DNA of 64,000 bases, from positions 13,701,501 to 13,765,500 of the forward strand of contig CM075188.1 in assembly GCA_037577475.1 (NCBI GenBank), read 5' to 3'. Below are positions 12,501-23,909 of the stretch, piece by piece (within the stretch, counting starts at the first letter, position 1; every line of letters starts with the position of its first letter). Under the pieces are notes generated by a model that saw only the letters and a list, made by a program, of their open reading frames with translations, had not been told where the DNA came from and ran no database searches. A program made the position numbers and the translations under genes. This stretch comes from Chaunax sp. Z400. Lineage: Eukaryota; Chordata; Actinopteri; Lophiiformes; Chaunacidae.

Positions 12501-14422
12501 ACATATTTCACTATCTCCCCGGTTAGGGGTCATTTTCTGTGCTTGTTCTAAAAATAACGGACTACCTGTTGCTACCACATATTTAAATCCCCCAGTGTAG
12601 GCAGTACACCTGCTTCAGCGCTGTTACTACATCCACAGGCGTCACAGAGGTGGAACGAACTGACACCATTACGCCTTCATTGCATTCATTAGGCCTGCAA
12701 TGAAAATGCTGTCTGAATGGGGCTACAGATATTCATGGTCCCCTCAGGATGAATTTATACGACTTTGGCAATACCTTAACCCATCTATCTTTCATCTAAA
12801 CTAGTAATTAAATAATGAAAAAAGAAATATATAATTTATAATAATAGATTAAACTAACTAATATAATAAAATTTTTCAGCTTTAGCACTAATTGGCAAAT
12901 TTTAGCATGCTAACACACTAAAGATGGTGAACGTGATTAACATTATACTTTATACTTATAGACGATTTGCTTGCTGACGTGCCACATTCATGTCATATAG
13001 GAATAATTATGAGTTTCTAACTTGTAGGCCTAGCATTCACGTCAACATCCAAGTTGAAATTGTGAAAATGGGAAAATCAGATTTTTCTGAAAGCTCTGAT
13101 TTACCTGACTGTCTGACCTATAGATTAATAATATGGAAATTCCTGAAAAACAAGCAAAAGTGGATGCTAAATATCAGCCAAAGCCTGTTGTTCCTTGTAA
13201 TTAAAAGCATGAATACATTGTCATTTTATCAGTGCATGATATTTTTAACAATCCCACAACCAAATCTGTGATCATATAACCTTGGTGAGTTGTCAGATGA
13301 TGGTGAACACTGGCAAATTGTTACCATAGCAATCTTTCCCTTTTTGATGATTTAGTAAAACGTTGATATGGGTTTGATTATCTGCATACACTCTCAAACC
13401 TGCAAATTTACTTCTTCAAAAACTAATTTGATTGCAGTCGCCTGTGACAATCCTGAGCAAAAGCAGACAAGAGTATAATTCACTAAACATAAAAAAGAAA
13501 TAATTAAATACATGACTGCATGAATTTAAAATAAACTGTGATATCATCATGATCAAAAACATTTACTTTCATTCGAACAGCAACCTCACTTGGTTTTTCC
13601 CCAGTGGTGAAGATGATGATCACATCATCGTCTCGGCCTGAACACCCCACCCCACTTTCACTCTGCCATCATTTATTCACCTGTGTTGTTTTTGAAGAGG
13701 GAGAAGACTGCAGGACAAGCTCTGTGGACTGTTTCCCCAACGGCTCCATGAGGCCAACAGATGACTGCATCCCAGAATGGCTGACAACCTTTTTTAGGAG
13801 GATTAGTACGAGAAAGTGAAAGCATGAAAGTAAGAATGTGTCTATCAAGGTGGTCAGTCAGAAGACAGATTCCATAAACACATATTTATATGTACTGTAA
13901 ATGCCTTCCAACATGTACACATAGATTAAATAGACACTCATCAAGGTACACTATAGGTAATATGTAAATGTAATATATGTATTATGCCGATGCACAGCCC
14001 TCTGATGGACTGGTGACCTCTCCAAGGTGAACCCTGCCTCTCACACAATGTCATCATGGGATAGGCGCTAGCAAAGGATGAGCAGTTATAGAGCACGAAT
14101 GGGATGAGGAAGTACTGTAGATTGCCAACCAAGCTCTTTATCTTGAACTATTATATACATAAAATCCTTATGCAACTATCCTTAATGTTCTCCTCTACAG
14201 ATGCATCACAATTATAGACCACCCAGTTGATTTCCGGTTGAGACACCATCAAGAGATTAATATTACAACTATAGCCACGCTCATGCTGCAGGGTGATATT
14301 AAAATGGAAAACACACCCTCTGTGCTTCTGTTGCCATGTTCTGCAATGTACTGAAGGCAGCCATGCTCGTCTTTCTCCAGCTGAAATATAAACTCACATT
14401 CAGGGTGCAGGCTTGACAAAGC
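3597..14422 (-). CDS. ghrhr: Growth hormone-releasing hormone receptor (class B GPCR), signal-peptide exon not identified
   Basis: Seven-pass receptor for GHRH, expected at the pituitary somatotroph membrane and coupled to Gs/cAMP. Twelve exons, transcription order: 14422-14317, 13788-13681, 11943-11852, 11194-11091, 9411-9279, 9098-8945, 8234-8174, 7207-7138, 7017-6926, 6257-6128, 4770-4729, 3698-3597. Their lengths include 108, 133, 154, 61, 70, 92, 130 and 42 nt, the series typical of secretin-family genes. All phases join, giving 397 codons plus TAG. The N-terminal domain starts HPECEF and has seven cysteines, as mammalian GHRHR does. TM1 follows SYFSTVKVIYTIGYS, and TM2-TM3 contain RRLHCARNFIH and FIKDATLFSSDDTNHC. 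ECL2 has CWDINEDSPYWW, TM6 has STLLLIPLFG.HY and TM7 has VAVLYCFLNQE. The SYFSTVK, DDTNHC and SPYWWIIKGPI segments fit GHRHR better than VIP, PACAP or secretin receptors. The tail ends MDTPL. A fish GHRHR paralogue (a or b) cannot be separated by eye. The start codon is uncertain (see the candidates at 14423-14557 and 20590). Confidence 0.9.
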
Positions 14423-14436
14423 CTGGAGGTAGGAGA

Positions 14437-14477
14437 GAAGGAAGGAAGGAAGGAAGGAAGGAAGGAAGGAAGGAAGG
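14437..14477. repeat. (GAAG)n tetranucleotide microsatellite next to a ghrhr exon
   Basis: About ten GAAG units, reading CTTC on the minus strand. The tract ends about 15 nt before the first recognised ghrhr exon (14422), so on the transcript it forms a long polypyrimidine run leading to ctacctccag. It is also open in frame with that exon, encoding repeating Leu-Pro-Ser-Phe. Confidence 0.9.
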
Positions 14478-17400
14478 GATGCTTTATTACAGTATATACA
14501 GACATTCAACCAGATAATGCAGAGGGCATTCATTCTGTAATTACATGAAAAGGGCATTTTATGACTGGGAAAAAAAAATGCATGTCAATTTTTAAAGGGT
14601 AGTGACTCATTTTGTCTTTATATGCTACCTTTAGTAGGGAATTATTTCCCATTAAAAAAGTAACCTTTTGGCAAAATCCAGCTATTTCTGTTGGCGGCAG
14701 AAGACAAAATAATCTTTCACAACAGCTCACACCCAGGGGAAAGTTAGCATATTCATTAAATGAGTTGGTCCCTGAGGAAACAGATGATTGTCTTGGCCTC
14801 CATCCGTTTAGTGCCAGTCTCTTCTGGTTGTCTGCCCCTGCTCATTCATGCGTTTTTCTGATGTCAAATAAAAACAGAATAAGTGGATTTGCATTTGACT
14901 GATATTTATTTCAGATGTGAACACATAATACTCTTCAAAATACATGTTGTCTCTCAGAAAGGAAAGGGCAGCTGTAAAGTGGGTGTTGGAGGATAAGGTG
15001 GGAAATAAATGTTACTCAGTCTGTGCCGGTGAATATTTGCTATAAAAAGATGTTATAAATTCAATCAATTCCTGTGTTATGCCAGGACAGAATGTAATCA
15101 ATCAGATGTTGTTGTTGACACTGAGAGCTGTCTGGTGAGATGGGCAGCGTTTCAGGCTTCAAAGCACAGTAATCAAAGCACTAAAATGCTTGTGTTTGGC
15201 AGAATGTCCACTGGTGGTAAGGAGTTTCCAAGAACAGGGTCAAAGTGACACAGTGGGGTAGAACTGAGTCAAAACAGCCACTGCTGTAAACTGGTGTGTA
15301 GTCTGACTCTACTGTCAGCATCAAAACATCATACTTTCCTTCCGCACCTGAGCCCACACAACAAAAAATGATGGTGAAAGAGATAGTATATTTCAATACT
15401 ATTATAATTTATATACACTAAACATCAGGAATGAGGTATTCCTGCCTGAAAGGGTTCAAATATGCTGTACGGTACTATTTTTTTTTTTCATGCTGCTGGT
15501 GAACTTAAGTGCTCTTGAATGGGAAGATCAGACTAGCACACGTCTGTTTCCTGATAGAAATGTTTTCCATGCTGCTGAAGTACAGTATCTATCTGCTTCT
15601 GTTTAATTTACCTACACAGTTTGTCAGCAGATAACATCTGCTTTCATAGAGTGCTTAGATTTTTTGGGGGGGATTTTTTTTATCTAGGCAATTGAACACA
15701 TGAGATTTGCTTGCATGTTGGAAAAGATTCAATTCCGTAGCCACAGGAGTATTGCTAGATTAATGATGCTGTTAAAGACTTGTAAATAATCGAACCAATT
15801 TGATTTCATTTACATGTTGATTCTGGAACAGAATTAGAAATGAGAGCGATTTTTTTTTTATTTGATTTTTTTTTTTAAATTAAAGCTCTTCTTCTCTCGT
15901 CTCTGCGTGGGCCTTCAAGACATCATTGTCTAGTCACAGTGGCTAAGAGAAACACATTACTTGATATCAGCAGGAATGAGATAATTGTGTCCAAGAAAAA
16001 GAAGAGATGAGCACATGCAGATAAAACAAAGCCCAAAACTGAAAAAAAGGAGATATTTAAAGACATTTAATTACGATGCCCCTCTATTTTCTGATGTTGA
16101 ATAATTTTGAGGCTGCTATCTGAGTCTCTCTTTTGGTTTTACAGGATTCACCAGGCTGATATTGAATAAAAGACTGAGGACAACACAATAGGTTGCAGAT
16201 GATCATCAGTTTTGTCCTTGAATCATGTTCCACCTCATTTTGACAGACCCGAGTGGGAACAAGCGCAACCAAACACTTCATGAATGGAAACATCAAAAGT
16301 GAAAGTCGACTGAGACCACAAACATTCCCACTGGAGAACTCCTGGAGCCATTTCATGAAATTGCGTGACAGAGTACACTTCGAATAGATATAGCTTTTTC
16401 CTATCATAAAGTGAGGGTGTGAATTTATTAGAAAACATATTGGAATTCAACCCTGGTGATCAACTGAGGGATTTAAAGCCAAAGTAATGCATATCCACCA
16501 AGAAATCCATCAGGATATATTAGGAAAAGATAAAAGGTGAAACCTGTTTCTTATTGTCCAACACAATAACTGGCCTCAGCTTTTTGTAACAAAGTCAAAA
16601 ACCACACAATCCTCCTGAAAGTTGTTAAAGAGAAAATTATAACACCCACCCAACCACCCACCCACCACCACCACCACCACAACCAATAAGCAAGCTCCCA
16701 GCATTCCCTCTGTCAATGAGCAACAGATGTGTTAGAAGCAAATCGCTACCAGTTCTCTTTGTTCCTAATGCAATGCTAATAATGTAATGACAGACGTTAT
16801 TGTGCAATTTAGTCAGCAATTACTGCTCTTCCTGTTCAAAGGCAGGCGACAGATGCGTGGAAAAAAAAAGAAGATTTACCTGGCTTCCAGCAGAAACACT
16901 GAATTCAGACAATCAAAGTGTGTAATGAGCTTCAAGGTGAGGCAAGCATGCATACAGTAGTTGTATTTTGTTCTCTGATTAACTGCGGTTGTTTTGTTGT
17001 AATGTAATGAGTCAGGGCATTTATTTTCAACGTAGAAAGAAAAGCATCAGCCAAATGGCACACTGTGTGTCAGATGGGGGACGTGAAGTTTCACTGAATA
17101 TATGCAAAAGGATGCTGTGAAGACATTTCATTCTAAATAAGAACGATGCTTTGAAAGGCAGGGGGAGGAACACAGACAGTGCATGAGGGTACATGTGTGC
17201 TATATTTAAACTGTATGATGGTACAAAGTGAGACATTATGCTGCGTTTAAGAGACAGAAACAGAGATGGGGGGGGGCTGCTTAAGGTAAGTCTAGATATG
17301 GTACTAAATGTCAAACTGTAGGCCTCTTCACACTGCAGGGTTAGCATACAGTCTGCTGTAAAAAATGTTCTCTAAGAGCCGAAGCCCATTATCCACCAAC

Positions 17401-17624
17401 TACTAAAAAAGGGGCCATTTGTTTGGGCTTACTTTGTGGATGTTGGCTTCCATTTTCAACAGCAAAATGAGGTGTACTTTTACGCTGCTGCAGTACTGTG
17501 GTGTAGTATGAAAATACATCTTCAGTCAGATATAGAGCACCAACTCAGCCATTCTCTTGAGTTCAGATATGTTGTTCGCAATTTGTAGGAAATATGTTTA
17601 ATAGGTTCCTCGATGATATATATA

Positions 17625-17965
17625 TATTTTTTTGCGATACTGTATTCATCCCACAGGGGGAAATTATTTGACCCATCCCTGAGGAGCAGTGGGCTGCCAC
17701 TACATTGCGGCGCCTGGGGAGCAAATTGGGGTTTAATATCTTGCTCAAGGATACTTCGACTTGTAGACTTGCAGGGGCTGGGGATCGAGCCAAGATGCAT
17801 ATTTCAAGACTACTATTTTTACCTCCGTGCTGCAGGTTATGTTTGACATGGGGAGAACATGTGAACTCCACACAGAAAAATCACAAGTCCTCAGGTGGAT
17901 TTGATCCCAGAACCCTCTTCCTGTGAGAAAACAGTGCTACCCTCCACCCGCCGCCCAATGCGATT
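17625..17965. repeat. SINE-like interspersed element
   Basis: This segment contains tattcatcccacagggggaa, then a gagcagtgggctgcca...cattgcggcgcctgggga stretch, then gggatcgagcc. It ends with acatggggagaacatg...aactccacacaga and a stretch resembling gatcccagaaccctcttcctgtga. These phrases resemble short repeats very common in fish genomes. A partial relative (actttattcatcccgcaagg) occurs at about 54601 in an olfml2b intron. Element boundaries are approximate. Confidence 0.55.
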
Positions 17966-18269
17966 CCAAATTCTAGGAGGTATGTTTTCATGGTCAAGGA
18001 GTCATATTATGAGGGTCAAACTATCAGGGGACTATTGCTTTTATGGTGCAATGATATAATGGGGAAACTGAGCTACCTTGGCAGAGACTTGTGCTCTCTC
18101 AGTGCTGTCTCCTTTCAAAAGATGCAGCCAACAAATACCAAATAATTCCAGTCTTTCATTTCTTTTTTTCTCTCAGGTGCCGCAAAGTAACAAATTTCAT
18201 ATCTGAACATTCAAATGAGACCAGCCATATGCTATTGGTCTTGTTTGTGTGACTGTGGTTTCTTTTGAA

Positions 18270-18270
<1 letters not shown>

Positions 18271-18336
<66 letters not shown>
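18271..18336. repeat. (TG)33 dinucleotide microsatellite
   Basis: An uninterrupted run of 33 TG units, potentially polymorphic and able to adopt Z-DNA. It lies in the presumed first intron of ghrhr. Confidence 0.97.
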
Positions 18337-18337
<1 letters not shown>

Positions 18338-19119
18338 TGGACCCCGGTTCATTATAATTCTCTGCAGTCCTGAGCAGTGAAAGAGAAAAGAATGAAGTGG
18401 TACACAGTGATGAGTGTCTGCCCTGTTTCTATTCTCTCTCTGCCACGCTGATCATCATACCACCTGTTTGCCTGCTTCTCACATTTCTATTACATTATGG
18501 AAATTAGCGAGGTGGCAAGTAATAATAACCCTATAAAGCTGTTGATTAAAAAAAAAAGAAGCTGTTGTGAGTATTGTGTGAATGTGCATGAATGTGCATA
18601 GTTTGTTGCCTGGCTTGCGGGCCAAGACTACACAAATTGTAGATAGTAAATGAAGTGTCATGTCATTCATGTTGTGTACATTTTCTTAATTTTCAATAAA
18701 GTGAATTTGTGGTAGCATATTTGTGTGGATGTGTGTGTAGTAGTAGTCTGATGGAAAAGATCCCAATGGACTGATTGAACTGCAGACATTTTGACATGTC
18801 AATGATATTTAGAGCAGTGCCTTTTATCATGCCAGCTGATTCCCTGTCACTGTTACCGGGACACTGAAGTGTCTGCTGTACAAACAGTCCATATATAAAT
18901 GTGTTTTTTTTATATATATATATAAAACCATACTGATATCCTTGCATCTCATGTGCTGCCAGACAATCTTCTTACATATATTCATTCATTCATTTACTCT
19001 ACCAAATCATAAAGCAGGACCCATCTCCAAATAGCAAATCAAATGTAGAAAGTCATGATAGAATAATAACAAGTCTATTAGGGCTGTAAATAAAGATCAT
19101 TTTAATACAGATTGGTATA

Positions 19120-19660
19120 GGGGGGGGGCGGCCGTTACAGCCTGCAGACACATATAAGAGGGGCAGTGACTTGGCCACCGCTGCTGGCCTGCCAACCAGA
19201 GAGCATTGAGGATAAAGGCTGAAACACTCCTCCTGAAGACCTCAACGCATCCAGAGGAAGTAACCAACTACAACCAGGCCCTCATCCACTGCTGAGGCGC
19301 TCCAACAGTAACAAGTCGAGAATTGGGAACCATAAAGAGGGACCTGCCAGAGGATCTCATTCAGCGGTCAGGGTCATCAGGAGTTAGTAGATCGGAGATA
19401 TAAGAAAGAGCAGTACCATTCAAACCAGTGAGTTTCGGCCATTTTGGCCACATACAGTATATTCGTACATTTACATTTTCCTTCATACACTGCATAGGCC
19501 TATTGTGTATACAGCACACACATCCACCACATAGTCAACCTACAACAAATTATTTTTTATTGTTTCCTTTTTTCATATATGTTGTTTTCCTTTTATTTCT
19601 GTACCTATTAAACGTCTTTGAGTGTTCTGAAAAGCGTTCTACAAATAAGATGTATTACTA
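19120..19660. repeat. Probable interspersed element, unclassified
   Basis: The block opens with a run of eight or more G and a NotI-like gcggccg. It then has a GC-richer non-coding body and ends in tctttgagtgttctgaaaagcg...tacaaataagatgtattactatt, which resembles the 3' end of common fish repeats. No long open frame is seen. It could equally be a non-coding transcript; the repeat reading is based only on the terminal phrase. Confidence 0.35.
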
Positions 19661-20589
19661 TTAGGCTATTATTATTTAAGACGCGCGCGCGTTTGCGGAA
19701 CAATATACTGTGATGTTTGGGGCTGCGCTGTTGATCACACACTAACTTTACACTTCACATTACTCCAGCACACCGATCCAATAGGTTACATCTGACTTCA
19801 GGTCAGTTTTAGAAACTCCTGCAGTGTCTATCATGATGCAACAACGTCAAGGCAATGGTTTTGAAGAACGAATGAAGAACTGAGCAGCTGCATGTCTGGT
19901 ACCACCAGTCAGACGCATTGCGCGCACACAAACATTCTCACGCACGTGTCTTTATTAGCGCTCATTGAACACCAGCTCATGTGTTCAATAACTTGAGGAT
20001 CCCTACAGTACAAGATGTGGATTTCTGTTTCAGTTATTTTTCATTTTTTCATTTCGATCATAAATAGCTAATTAATAGTCAGTCAACAGAAGAGTGTCAT
20101 GTTTTCTACGTGGCAAAAGTAGCAATTATCCCCTTTTATCAGAAAGTAAAAATTAAAATTCATCACTCACAGCTGGAGCCAAACACAAAGTGAGAAAAAT
20201 CCCTCTGATGTGGAGAGAGGACATATTGAAGCTTCAGTATCCTCCGCTCAGAACAGATTTCCTGGACGACAGCAACACTCTTGGAGGACGGGGTGCTGCT
20301 GAGCCCATCTATTTTCCCAGGTGTGAATAGGATTTAACACCTATCAAGCAAAAAAAAAATAACAAAGTGCAGCGCTTCCTGTCTATATTTTCAGAATAAA
20401 ACCCCCACTTACAAAATATCTGTAAGAAATAATGTCTCGCGCTCTTTTAGAGTCGTGAAAAGATCTGCCTGATCAGCCCCATGCTTAAGAATTAATTAAC
20501 TAATTAACTGTTGCTTATACAATACAGTTGCAATTGAACAGAATCCTCATGAGAGTTGTTGGGGAGAATAAATGCTGTCTCTCACTTAC

Positions 20590-20700
20590 CATCCATTTTT
20601 ATTTTGAAGGCAAAATCCAGATTGGAGTTTGGCCAGCAGACTTTCCAGCTGAGGCAGAGTGATGTGTAGTGCGCTTCTTCCACTGGTGTTAGTTACCCCG
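20590..20700 (-). other. Candidate 5' exon of ghrhr
   Basis: On the minus strand this stretch ends in aaaaatggatg followed by a consensus donor, gtaagt (20589 leftwards). Spliced to the exon at 14422 the last ATG would be in frame (Met-Ala-Leu-Ser-Ser-Leu-His-Pro-Glu-Cys), but with no signal peptide. The other ATG, four bases upstream, would hit a stop early in the next exon. It may be a 5' UTR exon, with the signal-peptide exon still unrecognised. The position upstream of ghrhr and the strong donor are the only evidence. Confidence 0.3.
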
Positions 20701-23700
20701 AATTCGTCCCTCCGGTGTTCCTGACTGTGCCGCCAAAAACATTCAACATTTGGTCTTCTGTTACGTTTTCACGTAGATAACAGATTAAACCAACACTCCG
20801 GACTAAAACAGAAAGGAGTGACAGACCAAATCTGTTTTAGTTTACTTCGGGTTTCTGTGGTATGGAAGACGAGCTTCCTTAGGTGCAAATATATGTTTTT
20901 GAGATAAGTTAATTAATTTGTTATCTCAAGATAACAAAGCTCGTTTATATGAAAGCGGGTTAATTCATCTTATCATCTGGAGGAGATAAGCAATTTCTCA
21001 AGATAATAAGATAGGCATGATTCCATGAATCCATTCATCCATCCATCCATTTTGCTCTGCTTATCCCGGGTCTTGTCGCAATGTCTGCAGGCTCATGAGG
21101 GAATTCCATATGGACACTCTGCCAAGGAACACTGTCCAGCTCCTCCTGGGGATACTAAAGCGTTCCCATGATAGATGAAATATGAAACCCTTCCAGAGTT
21201 CTGGGTCTCCCCCGAGGACTCCTCCCTGTTGGACGTACCTGGAAAACCTCCACAGGGAGGCGCCCAGAAGGCATCCATATCAGATGCATCATCACCTCAG
21301 CTATCTCCTCGTTATCCATTGGAGCAGCTACTCCTCTCCGATTTCCCTCCAAATGCTTCAGCTCCTCACCTTAAATCTTTTAGTCACTACCTTGAGTTCA
21401 TGACCGCAGATGGGGTCTAGAATGTAGATTGAAGGCATAATATATCAAGAGAAAAGGATTAATTCATAAGAGTGGCCCATGGCATACACAAACAGCTCTG
21501 TGGTGTGGGCTCGGGAGTTTCAGAGTGTGAACTCTTATGAACTTGTCCCAGTTGTTGAAAGAATGTTTTCCCTACACGTTTGATATGAGTGCATTTCAAT
21601 TATGGCTAATTACTGGAAGGGGAAGGTGTAAGAATAATAGTTACACTGTTGTATTGCTTGGTTCGTTTAGAATGGGACTCCTGTCAGGAGTAGTTAGTCT
21701 TTAGTGTTATGTCGTGTGCAAAGCTGTGGTGGTTTTAATCATAGTACACTCGAGGGATTTAAAAATGCAAAACTGTTTTTGTCACAAATTTGCTTCCAGA
21801 TGGTGTCATATGAAAATAAGGATCTGTATTTTGTTCCTTATTAACTATTAATGATAATCTTAATTTAATCAGTAACAAACACAGAGAGAGAACAAAAACA
21901 CCAGTTTTAGCACGTTGACATAAGCACCATGAGAAAAAATATTGGTATTAATGTTGCCCAAGGTAAAATATTGTGGATGAGCTGAGGACGCATGTTGATG
22001 GTGTCTTCAGCTCTGCGGAGGTAATGCCGTTTTGTGAAGCCACCATACTTCCTGAACAAATAAGTGATGAGAGAGGAAGAGACAGACATACATGTTCGTG
22101 TGTTGAGGCCTTTGCTCTGCGAGATTTGAAAGGTGTTGATCTTGTTCTGAAATTTCAGGCTGTCAAAAAAACCAGAGACACAGATTAGTTAATGTCAGAG
22201 GAATCATCACTCCCACATTTTATTCATGTTCATTGGATTCATGAGGTCTGTCACTAGTTACACTGAGTGCTTGTAGCGATGATTCATGTGTACTTCACGT
22301 TTCCAAATTATTTTTCTAAATTCTGTCCCTGTTGCAATTCTTTGACAGAGGTCATGTAAAATTAAACGATTTGATATTGCTCGTAAGAATCTATAAAATA
22401 ATTATAACAAAGTGCAGCTCTGCAGAGAAAATAGGAGTCTTTGTATACAAAATTGCACCAAGTTACAGCCATCAGAAATATAAAAGCAAACTGCTTAAAG
22501 ATAAGCTTTCATTAGCCTTCATTTGCTTCATTAAGTAGTGAATAGTTGTCCAAAAGAGACCGAGCATGCCATTTTCTTATCGCTTTGCTCTAAAAAAACA
22601 ACAATAAACAAGACATTCAAACCCATTTGATGACTGAGTACAGTGTAAAGGGTTAACTATGAGTCCAGAGATTCAAATGAAATCCAAACAGAAAAATCAT
22701 TTTAACTGATAAACTGAAGTAAATAATATTGTGCATATTGTGATGTAAATGCAATCATTATTGCCAAGCCATATTAAGTGTCATGTTCTGTGTTGATATA
22801 ACAAAGTAAAATATACGGTTACAAAAGCAAACTAATCCGAAGCATTTGGAGGCACTTTTAAAGTACAGTAGTTGTTGTCAGACGGTCGTTAATAGACTGT
22901 CTGCTAACTGAATGCCTTTGTAATGAGCCTTCATGAGATCCTCTAAACTGGATAGAGAAAGTTGGTTTGTAGGTCTCCTTAACAAGAAGGTAAAATGGCA
23001 GGTTTTTTTTCTTTTCTTTGTCTAGTTTTCCAAAAAAAACATTAAGATATGCAAAAAAATTAAGATATGCAACCACTACAGAATAATCCTATGTCTCATT
23101 CCTGAGATTAACACAAAGTGCATATGCTTCTGTTTTCAAATAGAAACTGTATTTGACCTGTTACTGCTTTGTTTCCTTCCTGCACTAACAAAGGGCAAAC
23201 ATCCATGTTCAGACAAATCAGTTCACAAATCAGGCCACAGGCCAACCACGTGTCTGCACTCACTCTGCTTCTTTTGGCCACTTGATCCAAGAGATTGCGC
23301 AAAATTTGGAACATTTTAAACTGGCAATGATTTTATAAATTCAAAAATTGTTTCCTGGGTTTTCAGTGACACCTCTTGCAGATAAATATTTGTTGTCTGA
23401 CAACATACTTTTATCCTATTTTATACTGGTAGTGTCACGCGTGTTGCAGCGATCTGCATTCCCTAATGTAACAGCATACCTGGGCCAAACCAAAACTAAG
23501 ACAAATGAAAATTACAGTGAGAGAAACAAAATTACATATTTCTCTAACTGAATAACATAATAATTTAGAACTAGCTGAACTAAAGGTGTGTATATTACTT
23601 GGTGTACATTTTTTTTAAAAAGCACAATAAAACATGTACATTTCTCTTTCTTTCCTAAAATCTTATTCATTTTGTGGACTCCACTTCGTGCACCTCAAAA

Positions 23701-23909
23701 CATTAACACAACAAGTTAAAGAGTTAAATAAGACAGAAAAGATTCTGAAAAACATAAAATACTTGGGTAAAAACAGGTCTTGGGAAAAATAAGAGTAAAA
23801 AGCTCAAATTAATTTAAAACAGTCATTTCATTGCCATCTCTTTAGCCTCCTTTGAGCTGCCATGATGACTTCATGCTGATGCATCTGTGGCAGTGCTCTT
23901 TATCCAGCT
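20701..23909. other. Intergenic region between ghrhr and the fyco1 3' end
   Basis: Apart from the LINE fragment listed separately, there is no supported gene. Near 20905-21012 there are several overlapping palindromic ttatct/agataa motifs. A small minus-strand open frame near 21907-22190, following a good acceptor-like ttttttgacag, contains Tyr-Gly-Gly-Phe between basic residues; see findings. The fyco1 3' UTR should occupy part of the right side below 23910. Confidence 0.45.
21020..21420 (-). mobile_element. 3' fragment of a non-LTR retrotransposon (LINE)
   Basis: Read on the minus strand the block encodes a fragment with ...AEVMMHLIWMPSGRLPVEVFQVR and GRSPRGRPRT, resembling the C-terminal end of fish LINE reverse-transcriptase proteins. 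It then runs through ctcatgagcctgcagacatt and gacccgggataagc to an (atgg)n tail, seen on the plus strand as catccatccatccat at about 21037-21051. Only the 3' few hundred bases are present, as expected for a 5'-truncated insertion. A Rex1/Babar or L2-like source is likely; the clade is an inference. Confidence 0.6.

Larger units (their letters stand above)
14423..20589. other. Presumed ghrhr first intron, no exon recognised
   Basis: There is no convincing coding exon here on either strand. A minus-strand open frame near 15396 looks like a hydrophobic leader, but it starts with TTG and has no upstream ATG, so I did not accept it. The stretch holds a C/A-rich (CCA)n tract near 16647-16683, a long TG microsatellite, SINE-like DNA and an unclassified GC-richer block (19120-19660). 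Confidence 0.45.

Noticed and set aside
14249..14557. The CTTC-encoded LPSF repeat as a separate small gene
   Set aside because: It is continuous with the ghrhr exon; it is treated under ghrhr as an alternative start, not as its own gene.
15358..15396. Minus-strand hydrophobic leader-like frame as the ghrhr signal-peptide exon
   Set aside because: It resembles a signal peptide, but its first codon is TTG, there is no in-frame ATG upstream, and the only in-phase donor (gtgggc) is weak.
17282..17480. Minus-strand ATG followed by gtaagc near 17434 as another ghrhr first exon
   Set aside because: Phase would fit, but the short peptide is hydrophilic and unlike a signal sequence; too little evidence.
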